NCBI GenBank assembly: GCA_028277445.1
Contig: JANQGG010000005.1
Span: 1 to 64,000 of the forward strand
From: Chloroherpetonaceae bacterium
Lineage (GTDB): Bacteria > Bacteroidota > Chlorobiia > Chlorobiales > Chloroherpetonaceae
DNA length: 64,000 nt
Reading direction: 5' to 3'
The first letter of the stretch is position 1; every line of letters starts with the position of its first letter. The notes under the pieces were generated by a model. The model was not told the origin of the DNA and searched no databases. It was given only the letters and a program-made list of their open reading frames with translations. Shown piece by piece: positions 1 through 10,740 of this stretch. The position numbers and the translations under genes are program-made.

Positions 1-429
1 TCATTAGAAGTACAAATTTTTGGCAATGGAAGCCAAAAAGACAAAACGGAAATGACGAATTACTTTTTAACGGGTCATCGCGAACGCCTGGAAGGCGTGC
101 AGCGATCCAAAAAATGCCTCTGGATTGCTTCCATGAGCCTGTCCTGAGCGAAGCCGAAGGATTCGCAATGACACTTATCAATGCGTGTTCTTAATTTTTA
201 AATCCGTCATTAGAAAAAAACAATGTAATGGAAAAAGGCAAATTTATAGGTTTTACAATATGATTTTAAGAGCATTCAAGTTGTAAGCAAAATTTACGGT
301 TAGTTTTTGACTGTATTTTAGTTTGATTATTAAGCCTAAGCTATTAAAAAATAATTATTTAAGCACACGTTTCTCTAATGACAGTCCTTAGGAATTTTAA
401 CCTATTGACTGATTTGGGTTTATGATACT
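1..429. repeat. repeat-rich spacer downstream of valS
   Basis: No gene is seen here. Bases 1-90 are a copy of a dispersed repeat (family A) that recurs at about 3457-3535 and, inverted, at 63086-63213; shared pieces include 'ggcaatggaagccaaaaa', 'aatgacgaa' and 'ggtcatcgcga'. Bases 100-175 carry a REP-like string (aagccgaaggattcgcaatga) of the kind often scattered between genes. Bases 384-418 match the 3' arm and loop of the hairpin at 7601-7644 (26 bases with one mismatch, 393-418 against 7619-7644). Function unknown; probably non-coding mobile or palindromic elements. Confidence 0.7.
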
Positions 430-3144
430 TTATTTCAAACTTTCCAGATTTCCGGTGAGTTTTTCGAGATTGAGCCTGGCAGCCTTAAGTTTTTCACGCT
501 CACCTTCAACAACCTCTTTGGGCGCATTGGCTATAAATTTTTCGTTACCAAGTTTTCCTTCAAGCTGTTTAACATACCCGCCAACTTTTTGAATTTCTTT
601 TTCCAGGCGCGCTTTTTCCTTATCCAGATCAATTAAACCTTCCAACAAAATGTAGATTTCGTTGCCTTCAACTACCGCACCGGCTGAAGCTTTGGGTTTT
701 TCCATACCCACACCCACTTCAACTTCTGAACGAGCAAGCCGCTCAATGTAAATGGCATTCTCCTGAATCAAGGCGGCCTTCTCTTCTGAAAACGCATTAA
801 TCCGAACCTTGGATATGGTTGAAGGCGGCACGCCAAGTACACTGCGCACGCTTCGGCATTCGGTGATGATCTTTTTGAGAAACTCAATGGTTTCCAACGC
901 GTTTTCATCAATCCCGTTTGGATCTGAATAAGGAATAGCTGCGCAACTGATGCTTTCCTCTTTTTGGCGTTGAACAATTGTTTGCCAGATTTCTTCGGTA
1001 ATAAAGGGCATAACAGGATGAAGCGCTTTCAATGCGGTTTCAAAGACTTGCACCGCGCGAAGGATTTGCTGTTTTTTCTCAGTTTCCTCGGCACAATTTT
1101 GGAGCGAGACTTTCATCAATTCCAGGTACCAATCGCAGAAATCGCTCCATATAAATTCATAGAGCTGTTTGGTAATATCGTTAACCCGAAATTGTTTGTG
1201 GGCCTTGTGGTATGAGTCCAGCATTTGGTTCAGCTTTGTCAGCATCCATCGATCCACCAAGCCAAGCGCGGATATTTCCGGGGAAAAATCTACATACATG
1301 TTACCGAACTCTTCATCATCAGCAAAAACCTCATTTCGGTTCATGAACAAAAATCGTGCGGCATTCCAGATTTTAGTCGCAAAATTCCGACCCTGTTCGC
1401 ATTTTTCAGCGCCAAACAACACATCCTGCCCTAGAGGCGCGAGATAAATAACGGTAAAGCGCAAGGCATCGGTACCATACTGATCCATAACAGCGAGCGG
1501 ATCGGGAGAGTTACCCAACGATTTGGATAGCTTGCGCCCTTTCATATCGCGGATAATGCTGGTAAAGTATACATCGCGGAATGGTACGTCGCCTTTAAAA
1601 TATAGCCCGGCCATAATCATTCGGGCAACCCAGAAGAAAATAATATCGGGGCCGGTTACCAGGGTGCTGGTCGGGTAAAAGGCTTTGAAATCGTCGTTGC
1701 AATCGCCATCACCTTTCCAGCGCAGGGTGGTCATTGGCCAAAGCCACGAAGAAAACCAGGTATCCAAAACATCGTTATCCTGGGTCAGCTCGTCAGTGCA
1801 AGCCAGTTCTCTGGCTTCGGCCTCATTGTGGGCCACAAAAATATTTCCATCCTTATCGTACCAGGCCGGTATCCGATGGCCCCACCAAAGCTGCCTGGAA
1901 ATGCACCAATCCTGAATATTTCCCATCCAATGCCGGTAAGTATTGATCCACCTGGCCGGATGAAACTTGATCTTACCATCTTCCACGGCTTTAAGCGCAG
2001 GCTCAGCAAGGGTTTTCATCTTTACAAACCACTGCTCCGAAAGAAATGGCTCAACCACAACGCCTGCGCGTTCGGAGTAGCCCACGTTGTGCTCGTAGTC
2101 TTCAATTTTTTCAATGGCATTCATGGCCTGAAGATCGTCGGTAATTTTGTTTCTGGCATCGAAGCGATCCATACCCTTATAACCAAACTCGTCTGTCATT
2201 TCACCGCTTTGGCCGATCACGGAGATAATCGGCAGATTATGTCGCTGGGCAACAGCATAGTCGTTCGGGTCATGCGCCGGAGTTATTTTCAACGCACCGG
2301 TTCCGAATTCAATTTCAACATAATCATCTGCTATGATCGGTACCCTACGATTCGCAATTGGTACAATGGCTTCTTTACCGATCAACGCTTTATACCGATC
2401 ATCGTTAGGATTTACGGCAATGGCCACATCGGCCAAAATTGTTTCAGGGCGAACCGTAGCTATGGTGATATATTTTTCGGGTTGATCGGCCAAGGCATAG
2501 CGCACATAGGTGAGTGGATCAACCTGGGTTTTCATGATCACTTCTTCATCCGAAAGCGCAGTATGCGAAACCGGGCACCAGTTGATGATGCGTTTGCCTT
2601 TGTAGATCAAGCCATCGCGATAAAGTTTCACAAACACATTGATAACGGCTTCGGAAGCGCTTTCATCCATGGTAAATAAATTGCGACGCCAATCGCAGGA
2701 AATGCCCAAACGTTGAAGCTGCTGAAGAATCAAACTACCGTATTGCTCGCGCCATGACCAAACTTCATCCAAAAATTTTTCACGCCCCAAATCGTACCGC
2801 GAAAGCTTTTGTTTGCGAAGCTTTTTTTCCACAACGGTTTGAGTGGCAATGCCGGCATGGTCGGTTCCGGGCAACCACAACGCTTCTTTTTGCATCATGC
2901 GGTTGTAACGAATAAAAATATCCTGTATGGTATGATTCAAAACATGTCCGATGGTTAAACTACCGGTAACATTTGGCGGCGGCATTAAAATCGTGTAGGG
3001 TTCTTTTTTGTGGTTTAATACATTTTCGCTGTGCGCATGATACAACCCGAATGCATTCCAATGATCGGCGCTCCAGGTTTGTTCCACACGTTTTGGATCA
3101 TAAGTTTTGTCTAAATTTTTGGATACAAGTGATTCTTCAGACAT
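430..3144 (-). CDS. valS: valyl-tRNA synthetase
   Basis: Cytoplasmic class Ia aminoacyl-tRNA synthetase that charges tRNA-Val. The 904-residue length is normal for the family. The HIGH-type motif is TIGH at residues 64-67 after PPPNVTGSL, and the KMSKS-type motif is KLSKS at 538-542. The editing (CP1) domain lies between them, the anticodon-binding domain follows, and the last ~65 residues are a lysine/glutamate-rich coiled coil typical of ValRS. The ATG at 3144 is followed by an N-terminus that aligns with family expectation. It stands alone on the minus strand, with more than 400 bp of repeat-rich spacer on each side, so it is probably a single-gene transcript. No T-box or other leader is visible. 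Confidence 0.98.
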   Translation of the reverse strand: MSEESLVSKNLDKTYDPKRVEQTWSADHWNAFGLYHAHSENVLNHKKEPYTILMPPPNVTGSLTIGHVLNHTIQDIFIRYNRMMQKEALWLPGTDHAGIATQTVVEKKLRKQKLSRYDLGREKFLDEVWSWREQYGSLILQQLQRLGISCDWRRNLFTMDESASEAVINVFVKLYRDGLIYKGKRIINWCPVSHTALSDEEVIMKTQVDPLTYVRYALADQPEKYITIATVRPETILADVAIAVNPNDDRYKALIGKEAIVPIANRRVPIIADDYVEIEFGTGALKITPAHDPNDYAVAQRHNLPIISVIGQSGEMTDEFGYKGMDRFDARNKITDDLQAMNAIEKIEDYEHNVGYSERAGVVVEPFLSEQWFVKMKTLAEPALKAVEDGKIKFHPARWINTYRHWMGNIQDWCISRQLWWGHRIPAWYDKDGNIFVAHNEAEARELACTDELTQDNDVLDTWFSSWLWPMTTLRWKGDGDCNDDFKAFYPTSTLVTGPDIIFFWVARMIMAGLYFKGDVPFRDVYFTSIIRDMKGRKLSKSLGNSPDPLAVMDQYGTDALRFTVIYLAPLGQDVLFGAEKCEQGRNFATKIWNAARFLFMNRNEVFADDEEFGNMYVDFSPEISALGLVDRWMLTKLNQMLDSYHKAHKQFRVNDITKQLYEFIWSDFCDWYLELMKVSLQNCAEETEKKQQILRAVQVFETALKALHPVMPFITEEIWQTIVQRQKEESISCAAIPYSDPNGIDENALETIEFLKKIITECRSVRSVLGVPPSTISKVRINAFSEEKAALIQENAIYIERLARSEVEVGVGMEKPKASAGAVVEGNEIYILLEGLIDLDKEKARLEKEIQKVGGYVKQLEGKLGNEKFIANAPKEVVEGEREKLKAARLNLEKLTGNLESLK

Positions 3145-3830
3145 GGTTTTAACTAATAATTAAGTCGTTTTATGAATTGAGTCAATGCTATGTTGATGTT
3201 AATGATTTAGTTATAAGTCATTCCTAGATTGAACAAATAATACAACAATAATAAAATCATGCATACCGAAATGCATGTGCTGAGCGAAGCCGAAGCGCCA
3301 ATTTTCCCTCTCCCGATCTGCCAGTCACTCTATCCAGAGAGGGACATATACAACACCATTCGATTCAAATACAAGCGTTTAAAGAACTCTCCTCACGCTC
3401 TGGGAGGTGGCTTCGAAAACAAGGGGTTGCAACCCCTTGTTATAGATATACGCATGCGTCATTAGCAATCGGAAATTTTTAGCCAAAAACACAAATAAGC
3501 AATGACGAACTACTTTTTAATAGGTCATCGCGAGTCCATTATTTTGACGACCACAACACAAATGGATAATGACGATTAATTAACCGGGTCATGCTGAACT
3601 TGTTTCAGCATCTCTAACAGCTCCCCCTTTATCTGAGACCCTGAAACAAGTTCAGGGTGACTGGATAAGGAAACTATCATATTTTATTAGAGTTTCCGTC
3701 ATTGGAAGTTAATGATTCGGACTCGCCAAAAATTTTATTTTGTGATGTCCTGTCAAATTCTAAATCGCCATGGCCTGAGAGTCTGTTGTTAAGCATTGAA
3801 CTCTTAGAATCACTAAAAAACGCTAAAGCG
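3145..3830. repeat. repeat-rich spacer between clpP and valS
   Basis: About 690 bp without a convincing gene. It holds a perfect 24-bp palindrome at 3418-3441 (each arm aacaaggggttg), a family A repeat at about 3457-3535, and a perfect 15-bp inverted repeat, ctgaacttgtttcag at 3594-3608 pairing with 3641-3655. A REP-like fragment (gctgagcgaagccgaag) lies near 3279. Short open frames across this stretch have no recognisable product and run through the repeats. Confidence 0.65.
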
Positions 3831-3839
3831 GAACATATC

Positions 3840-3878
3840 GAAAAAAAAATGCCATTGCCTGGAATCAGCAATGGCATT
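3840..3878 (-). terminator. rho-independent terminator of clpP
   Basis: On the minus strand, 20 bp after the clpP stop, a perfect 10-11 bp stem (atgccattgc, 3849-3858, pairing with 3868-3877) with a 9-base loop is followed by a run of nine T residues. This is a textbook intrinsic terminator. Confidence 0.9.
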
Positions 3879-3898
3879 AATCTTTAATCGATCATTGA

Positions 3899-4576
3899 TT
3901 ACTTATCAGGCGTATCGGGTCGTTTGGTGAAGACCTCATCAATAATGCCATATTCTTTTGCTTCCGTAGCGCTCATCCAGCGATCGCGCTCCGAGTCTTC
4001 GCGAATTTTGACCACTTCCTGCCCGGTATGTTTGGAAAAGAGTTCTTCAAGCAATCGTCGAATTTTTTCAATTTCTTTTGCCTGTATCACAATATCCGAC
4101 TCCTGTCCCTGAACGCCACCCGAAGGCTGGTGAATCATAATACGCGAGTGCGGCAAGGCTGCACGTTTGCCTTCAGCGCCCGAGGCGAGCAAAAACGCTC
4201 CCATACTTGCTGCCATACCCACGCATACGGTTGCAACATTAGGGCGGATGTATTGTATGGTGTCGTAAAGACCTAAACCGGCCGATACACTTCCACCCGG
4301 AGAATTAATGTACATGAAGATATCGCGCTCGGGGTCTTCCGATTCCAGAAAAATCATTTGCGCCATGATCAAACTGGCAGTGTGGTCATCAACCGGAGTA
4401 CCAAAGAAAATGATGCGCTCTCTAAGCAATCGTGAAAAAATATCAAATGCCCGTTCGCCGCGTCCTGATGTTTCAATAACCATGGGAACCAACATGTTGT
4501 TAATTCCTTTTTCTATGTGCGGTGAATACAGATTTTTTTGGGCGTAATGATCAAAACCAAAATTAATGTTTGCCAT
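3899..4576 (-). CDS. clpP: ATP-dependent Clp protease proteolytic subunit
   Basis: Serine protease that forms the tetradecameric proteolytic chamber used by ClpX/ClpA/ClpC unfoldases. With the start at 4576 (MANINFG) the protein has 225 residues and the catalytic triad is Ser124 (in GMAASMGA), His149 ([10 protein letters not shown]) and Asp198 (SERDRW). The frame is open 21 codons further to an ATG at 4639, but that extension ([12 protein letters not shown]) has no family counterpart, and neither start has a strong ribosome-binding site. The N-terminal ~25 residues are longer than in E. coli ClpP. clpX is not adjacent in this window. A strong terminator follows the gene. Confidence 0.95.
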   Translation of the reverse strand: MANINFGFDHYAQKNLYSPHIEKGINNMLVPMVIETSGRGERAFDIFSRLLRERIIFFGTPVDDHTASLIMAQMIFLESEDPERDIFMYINSPGGSVSAGLGLYDTIQYIRPNVATVCVGMAASMGAFLLASGAEGKRAALPHSRIMIHQPSGGVQGQESDIVIQAKEIEKIRRLLEELFSKHTGQEVVKIREDSERDRWMSATEAKEYGIIDEVFTKRPDTPDK

Positions 4577-4710
4577 AAGACATTGGGTTATAATGTGATA
4601 AAACCTGGAACCATATAAAGCTTTTTTAAGGCTTGTCATTAAACATCATTCGTTTAAGCCAAGGTTCCATTTAACCATAAATACCTGTGAATGGTCTGTT
4701 CAAACTGAAC

Positions 4711-5262
4711 TTATGGTGATAAAAATTTCATTGGCGGCGTATAAAGATTACCAGAAGCCGGATCGTGCGGTTTAAATTTCATGCTTCTGGAAATTGCTTT
4801 TACTGTAGCCAGGGTTTGCGGGTCAACATCGCTATGCTTTAAGTTGAATTTAACCACCTTACCTTCAGGGCTTATAGCCAATTCAAAGGCAATGTAACCT
4901 TTTAAGCCCCGCTGACGCCAGGCGCGGTCAATAACAGGTGAAAGCTTTCTTTCCAAATCATCCAAAATTGGTTCCATTTCTTCATAAGGATCGACAAGAC
5001 TGCCTTTAGCTGAAGTTCCGCTTGGTTTATCGGCTTCTTCAGGACCGCTAACGTATTCACGTTTGATAACGCCGCTTTTATCCTGATTTTCATCGGCCAG
5101 TGTTTCCTGATATTTTTTATACATATCAACCTGGGCAGCCGAATCGGGTTTCAAAAGATCGGAGTCGTCGCCCTTGTTACATCCCGAACATGCCTGAAAC
5201 ATCATCCCTGAAACACTGATTGTGGTAATGAGGAGGATTGATTTTGAAAGTTTCAAATTCAT
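4711..5262 (-). CDS. lipoprotein with TonB C-terminal-like domain
   Basis: Predicted lipoprotein of 183 residues. A lysine-containing hydrophobic signal peptide ends in MMFQAC, so Cys25 is the probable lipidation site. It is followed by a charged, low-complexity linker (residues ~30-95) and a C-terminal domain of ~85 residues with the pattern 'Y-I-A-F-E-L-x-I-x-P-E-G-K-V...SMKFKP'. That pattern is typical of TonB C-terminal / AgmX-PglI-type domains, in which a conserved strand is followed by 'F.P'. Function is not known; such domains contact periplasmic or outer-membrane partners. It lies between groEL and clpP with its own spacers, and no ExbB/ExbD is nearby. Confidence 0.75.
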   Translation of the reverse strand: MNLKLSKSILLITTISVSGMMFQACSGCNKGDDSDLLKPDSAAQVDMYKKYQETLADENQDKSGVIKREYVSGPEEADKPSGTSAKGSLVDPYEEMEPILDDLERKLSPVIDRAWRQRGLKGYIAFELAISPEGKVVKFNLKHSDVDPQTLATVKAISRSMKFKPHDPASGNLYTPPMKFLSP

Positions 5263-5390
5263 GGTTTATAAAGTAAAATTGAGTTCAAAAACCGAAAGTT
5301 TTAAGGACTTATAAGTAACAAGTAAAAAGCAAAAAATCCAAATACTTAACACAACCGAAATCCGAGGAAATGCCAAAAAACACACCTAAA

Positions 5391-5424
5391 TAAAAAAGGC
5401 CAACCTGTTGTTGGCTGGCCTTTC
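5391..5424 (-). terminator. rho-independent terminator of groESL
   Basis: About 20 bp after the groEL stop on the minus strand, a stem formed by aaaggcca/tggccttt with an inner gccaac/gttggc extension is followed by a T-rich tract (ttttttat). It closes the groES-groEL operon. Confidence 0.9.
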
Positions 5425-5445
5425 TTACATATTGCTGTGAACGAA

Positions 5446-7110
<1,665 letters not shown>

Positions 7111-7130
7111 TTAGTAATTAATTTTTTTTC

Positions 7131-7418
7131 TTATCCAATAATGGCAAAAATGTCGGATTCACGCATGATCAGGTACTCTTCGCCTTCAACGGTAACTTCA
7201 GTACCGGAGTATTTTCCATAAAGCACTTTTTGGCCAACAGAAACTTCAGGAGCAACCAAAGATCCACTATCGGCAGTTTTACCTGGACCTACAGCTACCA
7301 CTTCGCCATGCTGTGGCTTTTCTTTTCCGGTGTCGGGTATGTAAAGTCCACCTTTAGTTTTTTCCTCAGCGGGTGATGGCTTAACAATAACGCGATCTGC
7401 TAATGGTTTGAGATTCAT
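7131..7418 (-). CDS. groS: co-chaperonin GroES (10 kDa)
   Basis: Heptameric lid for GroEL. It has 95 residues, normal length, starting [14 protein letters not shown], with the mobile-loop region ([12 protein letters not shown]) and the C-terminal [15 protein letters not shown] typical of the family. It is the first gene of the groES-groEL operon, with two HrcA-type operators upstream within 175 bp. Confidence 0.98.
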   Translation of the reverse strand: MNLKPLADRVIVKPSPAEEKTKGGLYIPDTGKEKPQHGEVVAVGPGKTADSGSLVAPEVSVGQKVLYGKYSGTEVTVEGEEYLIMRESDIFAIIG

Positions 7419-7489
7419 ATCGTTAAATTAATTTTTGGGTTTAAAAATACACGTCACTAAAAACGTAAGTCGTAAAAAACATGTAATTT

Positions 7490-7516
7490 CTAGCACTCTA
7501 TACAAATGAGTGCTGA
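7490..7516 (-). promoter_or_regulatory. CIRCE operator, groES-proximal
   Basis: Inverted repeat CTAGCACTC-N9-GAGTGCTGA, a close match to the CIRCE consensus TTAGCACTC-N9-GAGTGCTAA bound by the repressor HrcA. It lies 72 bp upstream of the groES start. Confidence 0.93.
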
Positions 7517-7561
7517 TTTTCAGCAATTATACAAAAGGGTAATAAAAAATGCAAGGATTTT

Positions 7562-7588
7562 TTAGCACTCTGGCTCTAAGAGTGCTAA
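7562..7588 (-). promoter_or_regulatory. CIRCE operator, distal, perfect
   Basis: TTAGCACTC-N9-GAGTGCTAA, a perfect CIRCE consensus, 72 bp upstream of the first copy (start to start). Two tandem operators imply tight HrcA repression of groESL. Confidence 0.96.
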
Positions 7589-7600
7589 TTATTCAATAAT

Positions 7601-7644
7601 CCCAAATCGGTCATTAGAAATTTTAACCTATTGACCGATTTGGG
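7601..7644. repeat. long hairpin repeat, family C
   Basis: A perfect 13-bp stem (cccaaatcggtca, 7601-7613, pairing with 7632-7644) around an 18-base loop. A partly decayed relative lies at 384-418. It sits between the divergent groES and AraC-type genes, outside the CIRCE sites. The rest of the 7645-7833 spacer shows nothing recognisable. Confidence 0.75.
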
Positions 7645-7833
7645 ATAATCATTTAAAAACTTTTCTTAATGAGTGAATGTCTTTTCGATTCCATGGAAAT
7701 ACCTATTATTTGTTCTTCATAAATTCACTTTGGCGTAGTTTGCATATTAAAAGACACAAATAGCCGGTAACTTTTATGCCATGTTATGTATTATTGGATT
7801 GTGTTTAATAATGAATATTGAAAATTTCTTCCC

Positions 7834-8814
7834 ATGAAATTTCTTGTAGACGCAAGTTGGAAAATACTCTTAAAAGATATGGGAATTGACTCTATAGAAG
7901 TTTTAAAAAGAGCTCAATTACCTGAAGATTTATTAGTCAGAAAAGATGCCGCTTTATCTACTGCTGAATATTTCCGTTTGTGGGAAAGTCTGGATCAAAC
8001 ATCTAACGATCCGCTATTCCCTTTAACTTTAGGACAAGCAGTTACAGCAGAAGCTTTTCACCCAGTGTTATTTTCCGCGCTTTGCAGTCCAAATCTGAAC
8101 ATTGCCATGAGCCGCGTAAGTAAATTCAAAAAACTCATTGGTCCGCTCACGTTGGATGTAAATATTCTGCCAGAATCCACAACAATAACTTTAAACTGTC
8201 TGGATAGCCAATACCCACTACCTTCATCACTGATTGCCACAGAATTTGTATTTTTAGTAAATCTGGTTCGGATGGCAACCCGAGAAACTGTGAAACCCAT
8301 ATCTATTGTTTCATCCAGGCTCATAACTAATGTTGATCAATACGTTGAGTTCTTTGGTGTGTATGTAAATTTTGGTCGTATTAACAAATTGGTATTCTCA
8401 TCTGAAGATGCTCTCCTGCCATTTATTACCGAAAATGAGAAAATGTGGAATTTTTTTGAGCCCGAACTTGGAAAACGACTTTCTGATATGGATTCGGATG
8501 TTGATTTTGCCGACCGCGTTCAAAGCTCATTAATGGAATTGCTACCAAGCGGTCAGAGCAGTATCGATGATGTAGCCAATAAACTTGCTATAAGCAAAAG
8601 AACTCTCCAACGGAGGCTGAGCGAAGAAAAAACAAATTTTCAAATTATTCTCAACACTGTACGAGAAAAACTCGCTAAGCACTACCTTTCAAATTCTGAA
8701 CTATCTAACACTCAAATTTCTTTTTTATTGGGATATGATGATCCCAATTCATTCTTTAGAGCATTTCATACCTGGACAGGATTAACCCCCAAACAGTTAC
8801 GAGTCAACCAATAA
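7834..8814 (+). CDS. AraC-family transcriptional regulator
   Basis: Predicted DNA-binding regulator of 326 residues. The N-terminal ~190 residues resemble the arabinose-binding-like sensor domain of OruR/ArgR-type AraC proteins. The C-terminal ~100 residues hold the double helix-turn-helix, with the conserved SKRTLQRRLSEE first helix pair and the signature GYDDPNSFFRAFHTWTGLTPKQLR. The ATG at 7834 follows an AT-rich leader. Two short-chain dehydrogenases follow in the same direction, 170 bp and more downstream, and are its likely targets by the usual neighbour rule; the ligand cannot be inferred. Confidence 0.92.
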   Translation: MKFLVDASWKILLKDMGIDSIEVLKRAQLPEDLLVRKDAALSTAEYFRLWESLDQTSNDPLFPLTLGQAVTAEAFHPVLFSALCSPNLNIAMSRVSKFKKLIGPLTLDVNILPESTTITLNCLDSQYPLPSSLIATEFVFLVNLVRMATRETVKPISIVSSRLITNVDQYVEFFGVYVNFGRINKLVFSSEDALLPFITENEKMWNFFEPELGKRLSDMDSDVDFADRVQSSLMELLPSGQSSIDDVANKLAISKRTLQRRLSEEKTNFQIILNTVREKLAKHYLSNSELSNTQISFLLGYDDPNSFFRAFHTWTGLTPKQLRVNQ

Positions 8815-8984
8815 AGCTACTCTTTTTAATATGTCTTGATCATAAATATCGTCTTTAGTAATAGCACTTTCAAATTGACGCATATTGCATGTTTTTTGGC
8901 ACATATTGCTATTTCTTGAATCAAACGCTTTCGTATTCTTCTTTCAAGAATAAATTTTTTAATCAAACCCAGAAAGGAAATACA

Positions 8985-9800
8985 ATGCAGAGAGTAGCAT
9001 TAATAACTGGCGCATCATCAGGCATAGGTGAGTCAGCCGCTAAATTACTTCAAAATAATGGATTCAAGGTCTATGGTGCAGCGCGTAGAATTCAAAACAT
9101 GAAATCTCTAGAGGAAAAAGGTATTTCAACGGTTGCTTTAGACATTACGAAGGAAGTGTCAATTCTTGATTGTGTTCATACAATACTAGAGAAAGAAGGC
9201 AAAATAGATGTGCTTATAAATAACGCCGGTTATGGCTCCTATGGCGCTGTTGAAGATGTTTCGCTGGATGAAGCCCGGCATCAGTTTGAAGTTAACATGT
9301 TTGGTCTTGCCAGACTCACACAACTTGTATTACCTGGAATGAGAAAGCATCAATTTGGTAAGATTGTAAATATTTCATCGATAGGTGGTAAAATTTATAC
9401 CCCTTTTGGTGCCTGGTATCATGCTACGAAACATGCACTTGAAGGATGGTCGGACTGCTTACGAAATGAGGTAAAACCTTTTGGCATTGATGTTGTAGTT
9501 GTAGAACCGGGAGGTATTAAGACGCCTTGGGGTCAAATAGCGGCGGACAATCTCAAGAAAACGTCCGGCAAAGGCGCTTATGCAGAACAAGCCATTAAAT
9601 ACGCCGATTCCATGGCAGAAATGTACTCATCAAATCAATTGACAGATCCTGAAGTCATTGGCAAAATAATTCTGAAAGCTGTAACTGTAAAGCAGCCTAA
9701 AACCAGGTATGCAAAAGGATTTATGGCAAAGCCTACATTATTTATTCGCAAATGGTTTGGCGACAGAGTTTATGACAAGATGCTAAAACTTATGGCTTGA
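8985..9800 (+). CDS. short-chain dehydrogenase/reductase (SDR)
   Basis: NAD(P)-dependent oxidoreductase of 271 residues. The Rossmann cofactor motif is TGASSGIG near the N-terminus, followed by NNAGYG, the catalytic Ser in NISSIGG and the catalytic YHATK (Tyr and Lys). The start at 8985 is preferred over an in-frame ATG at 8889 because it is preceded by an AGAAAGGA ribosome-binding site and gives the canonical SDR N-terminus. It probably forms an operon with the next SDR (33 bp away) under the AraC-type regulator. The substrate is unknown; similar proteins are annotated as oxidoreductases acting on lipids or small alcohols. Confidence 0.93.
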   Translation: MQRVALITGASSGIGESAAKLLQNNGFKVYGAARRIQNMKSLEEKGISTVALDITKEVSILDCVHTILEKEGKIDVLINNAGYGSYGAVEDVSLDEARHQFEVNMFGLARLTQLVLPGMRKHQFGKIVNISSIGGKIYTPFGAWYHATKHALEGWSDCLRNEVKPFGIDVVVVEPGGIKTPWGQIAADNLKKTSGKGAYAEQAIKYADSMAEMYSSNQLTDPEVIGKIILKAVTVKQPKTRYAKGFMAKPTLFIRKWFGDRVYDKMLKLMA

Positions 9801-9833
9801 ACTAAATTTTAAAATTATAAAAACAAATCACTC

Positions 9834-10661
9834 ATGAAAGACTTTAAAAATAAAGTAGTTCTTATAACAGGGGGCGCAACAGGCATTGGTTTTTCATTTG
9901 CCAAACAATTTGGCAAAGAAGGTGCGAAAATAATCATTGCGGGCCATCATCTAAACAAAGTTGAGACAGCCGTGGAAAAGTTAACCGCACTTGGTATTGA
10001 TGCAAAAGGTGTAGAATGCGACGTTACAAAACGCGAAGATGTTGAAGCAGCCGCTGATTTTGCCTGGAAAGAATATGGACAAGTGGATATGCTTTTAAAT
10101 AATGCCGGGGTTATGTCGGTTGGCGCTACTGTGATTGATTCAACGGTTGAAGATTATATGAAGACTTATAATGTTAATATTTTTGGCGTACTCAACGGTT
10201 CTTCAGTATTTGGAAAACGAATGATTGAACAAGGTTCTCCGGCTGCTATTTATAATGTGGGATCTGAAAACTCTCTGTTTAATGGCGTGCCTACTGCAGC
10301 TGCTTATGTATCCAGCAAACATGCTGTTTTAGCAATCACTGAATCTTTAAGGGAAGAAGTTCCGGGATTTATAGAAGTCGGTTTGATTTGTCCGGGTTTT
10401 GTTCAGTCTGAATTGGGTGATAAGGATGCGATGCAGTTTGCCATGGATACGGATAAATTCACTTCCATTGCGATGAAGCAAATCAAAGCGGGGAAATTCT
10501 TTATCGTTTCTCACTCCTATAATTTGAAAAGAATTGAAGATCGCTTTAACGAAATTAAAGAAGCATATGAAACCTATGCCCCACGTTATGAAGGCGATGA
10601 AGAATTTGATGTCAGAACTTTAATGGTGAAGTTAAATGAGCAAATGAATCAAAATCAGTGA
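9834..10661 (+). CDS. short-chain dehydrogenase/reductase (SDR)
   Basis: Second NAD(P)-dependent SDR in the AraC-linked cluster, 275 residues. It has TGGATGIG for cofactor binding, NNAGV, and the active-site AAYVSSKHA (Tyr-x3-Lys). It is only moderately similar to the preceding SDR, so this is not a recent tandem duplication. It begins 33 bp after its neighbour and is likely co-transcribed. Substrate unknown. Confidence 0.93.
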   Translation: MKDFKNKVVLITGGATGIGFSFAKQFGKEGAKIIIAGHHLNKVETAVEKLTALGIDAKGVECDVTKREDVEAAADFAWKEYGQVDMLLNNAGVMSVGATVIDSTVEDYMKTYNVNIFGVLNGSSVFGKRMIEQGSPAAIYNVGSENSLFNGVPTAAAYVSSKHAVLAITESLREEVPGFIEVGLICPGFVQSELGDKDAMQFAMDTDKFTSIAMKQIKAGKFFIVSHSYNLKRIEDRFNEIKEAYETYAPRYEGDEEFDVRTLMVKLNEQMNQNQ

Positions 10662-10684
10662 TATGACAACTGTTTCAAGCTAAG

Positions 10685-10718
10685 GAGTTCGCTTCAGCTT
10701 GGTTGCTAAAGCGAACTC
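10685..10718. terminator. hairpin between convergent genes
   Basis: Perfect 10-bp inverted repeat gagttcgctt / aagcgaactc with a 14-base loop between the stop codons of the SDR operon (plus) and the leucine-rich-repeat gene (minus). There is no clear T run, so it may be a rho-assisted or bidirectional terminator. Confidence 0.5.
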
Positions 10719-10740
10719 AACAGCCTCTTTAGAGGAGAAG

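Noticed and set aside
1828-2679. 283-codon open frame on the plus strand inside valS
   Set aside because: It is antisense to the well-supported valS, has no recognisable family motif, and arises from codon bias of the real gene.
3259-3887. Short open frames in the clpP-valS spacer
   Set aside because: They run through palindromes and family A repeats and have no plausible start context or family.
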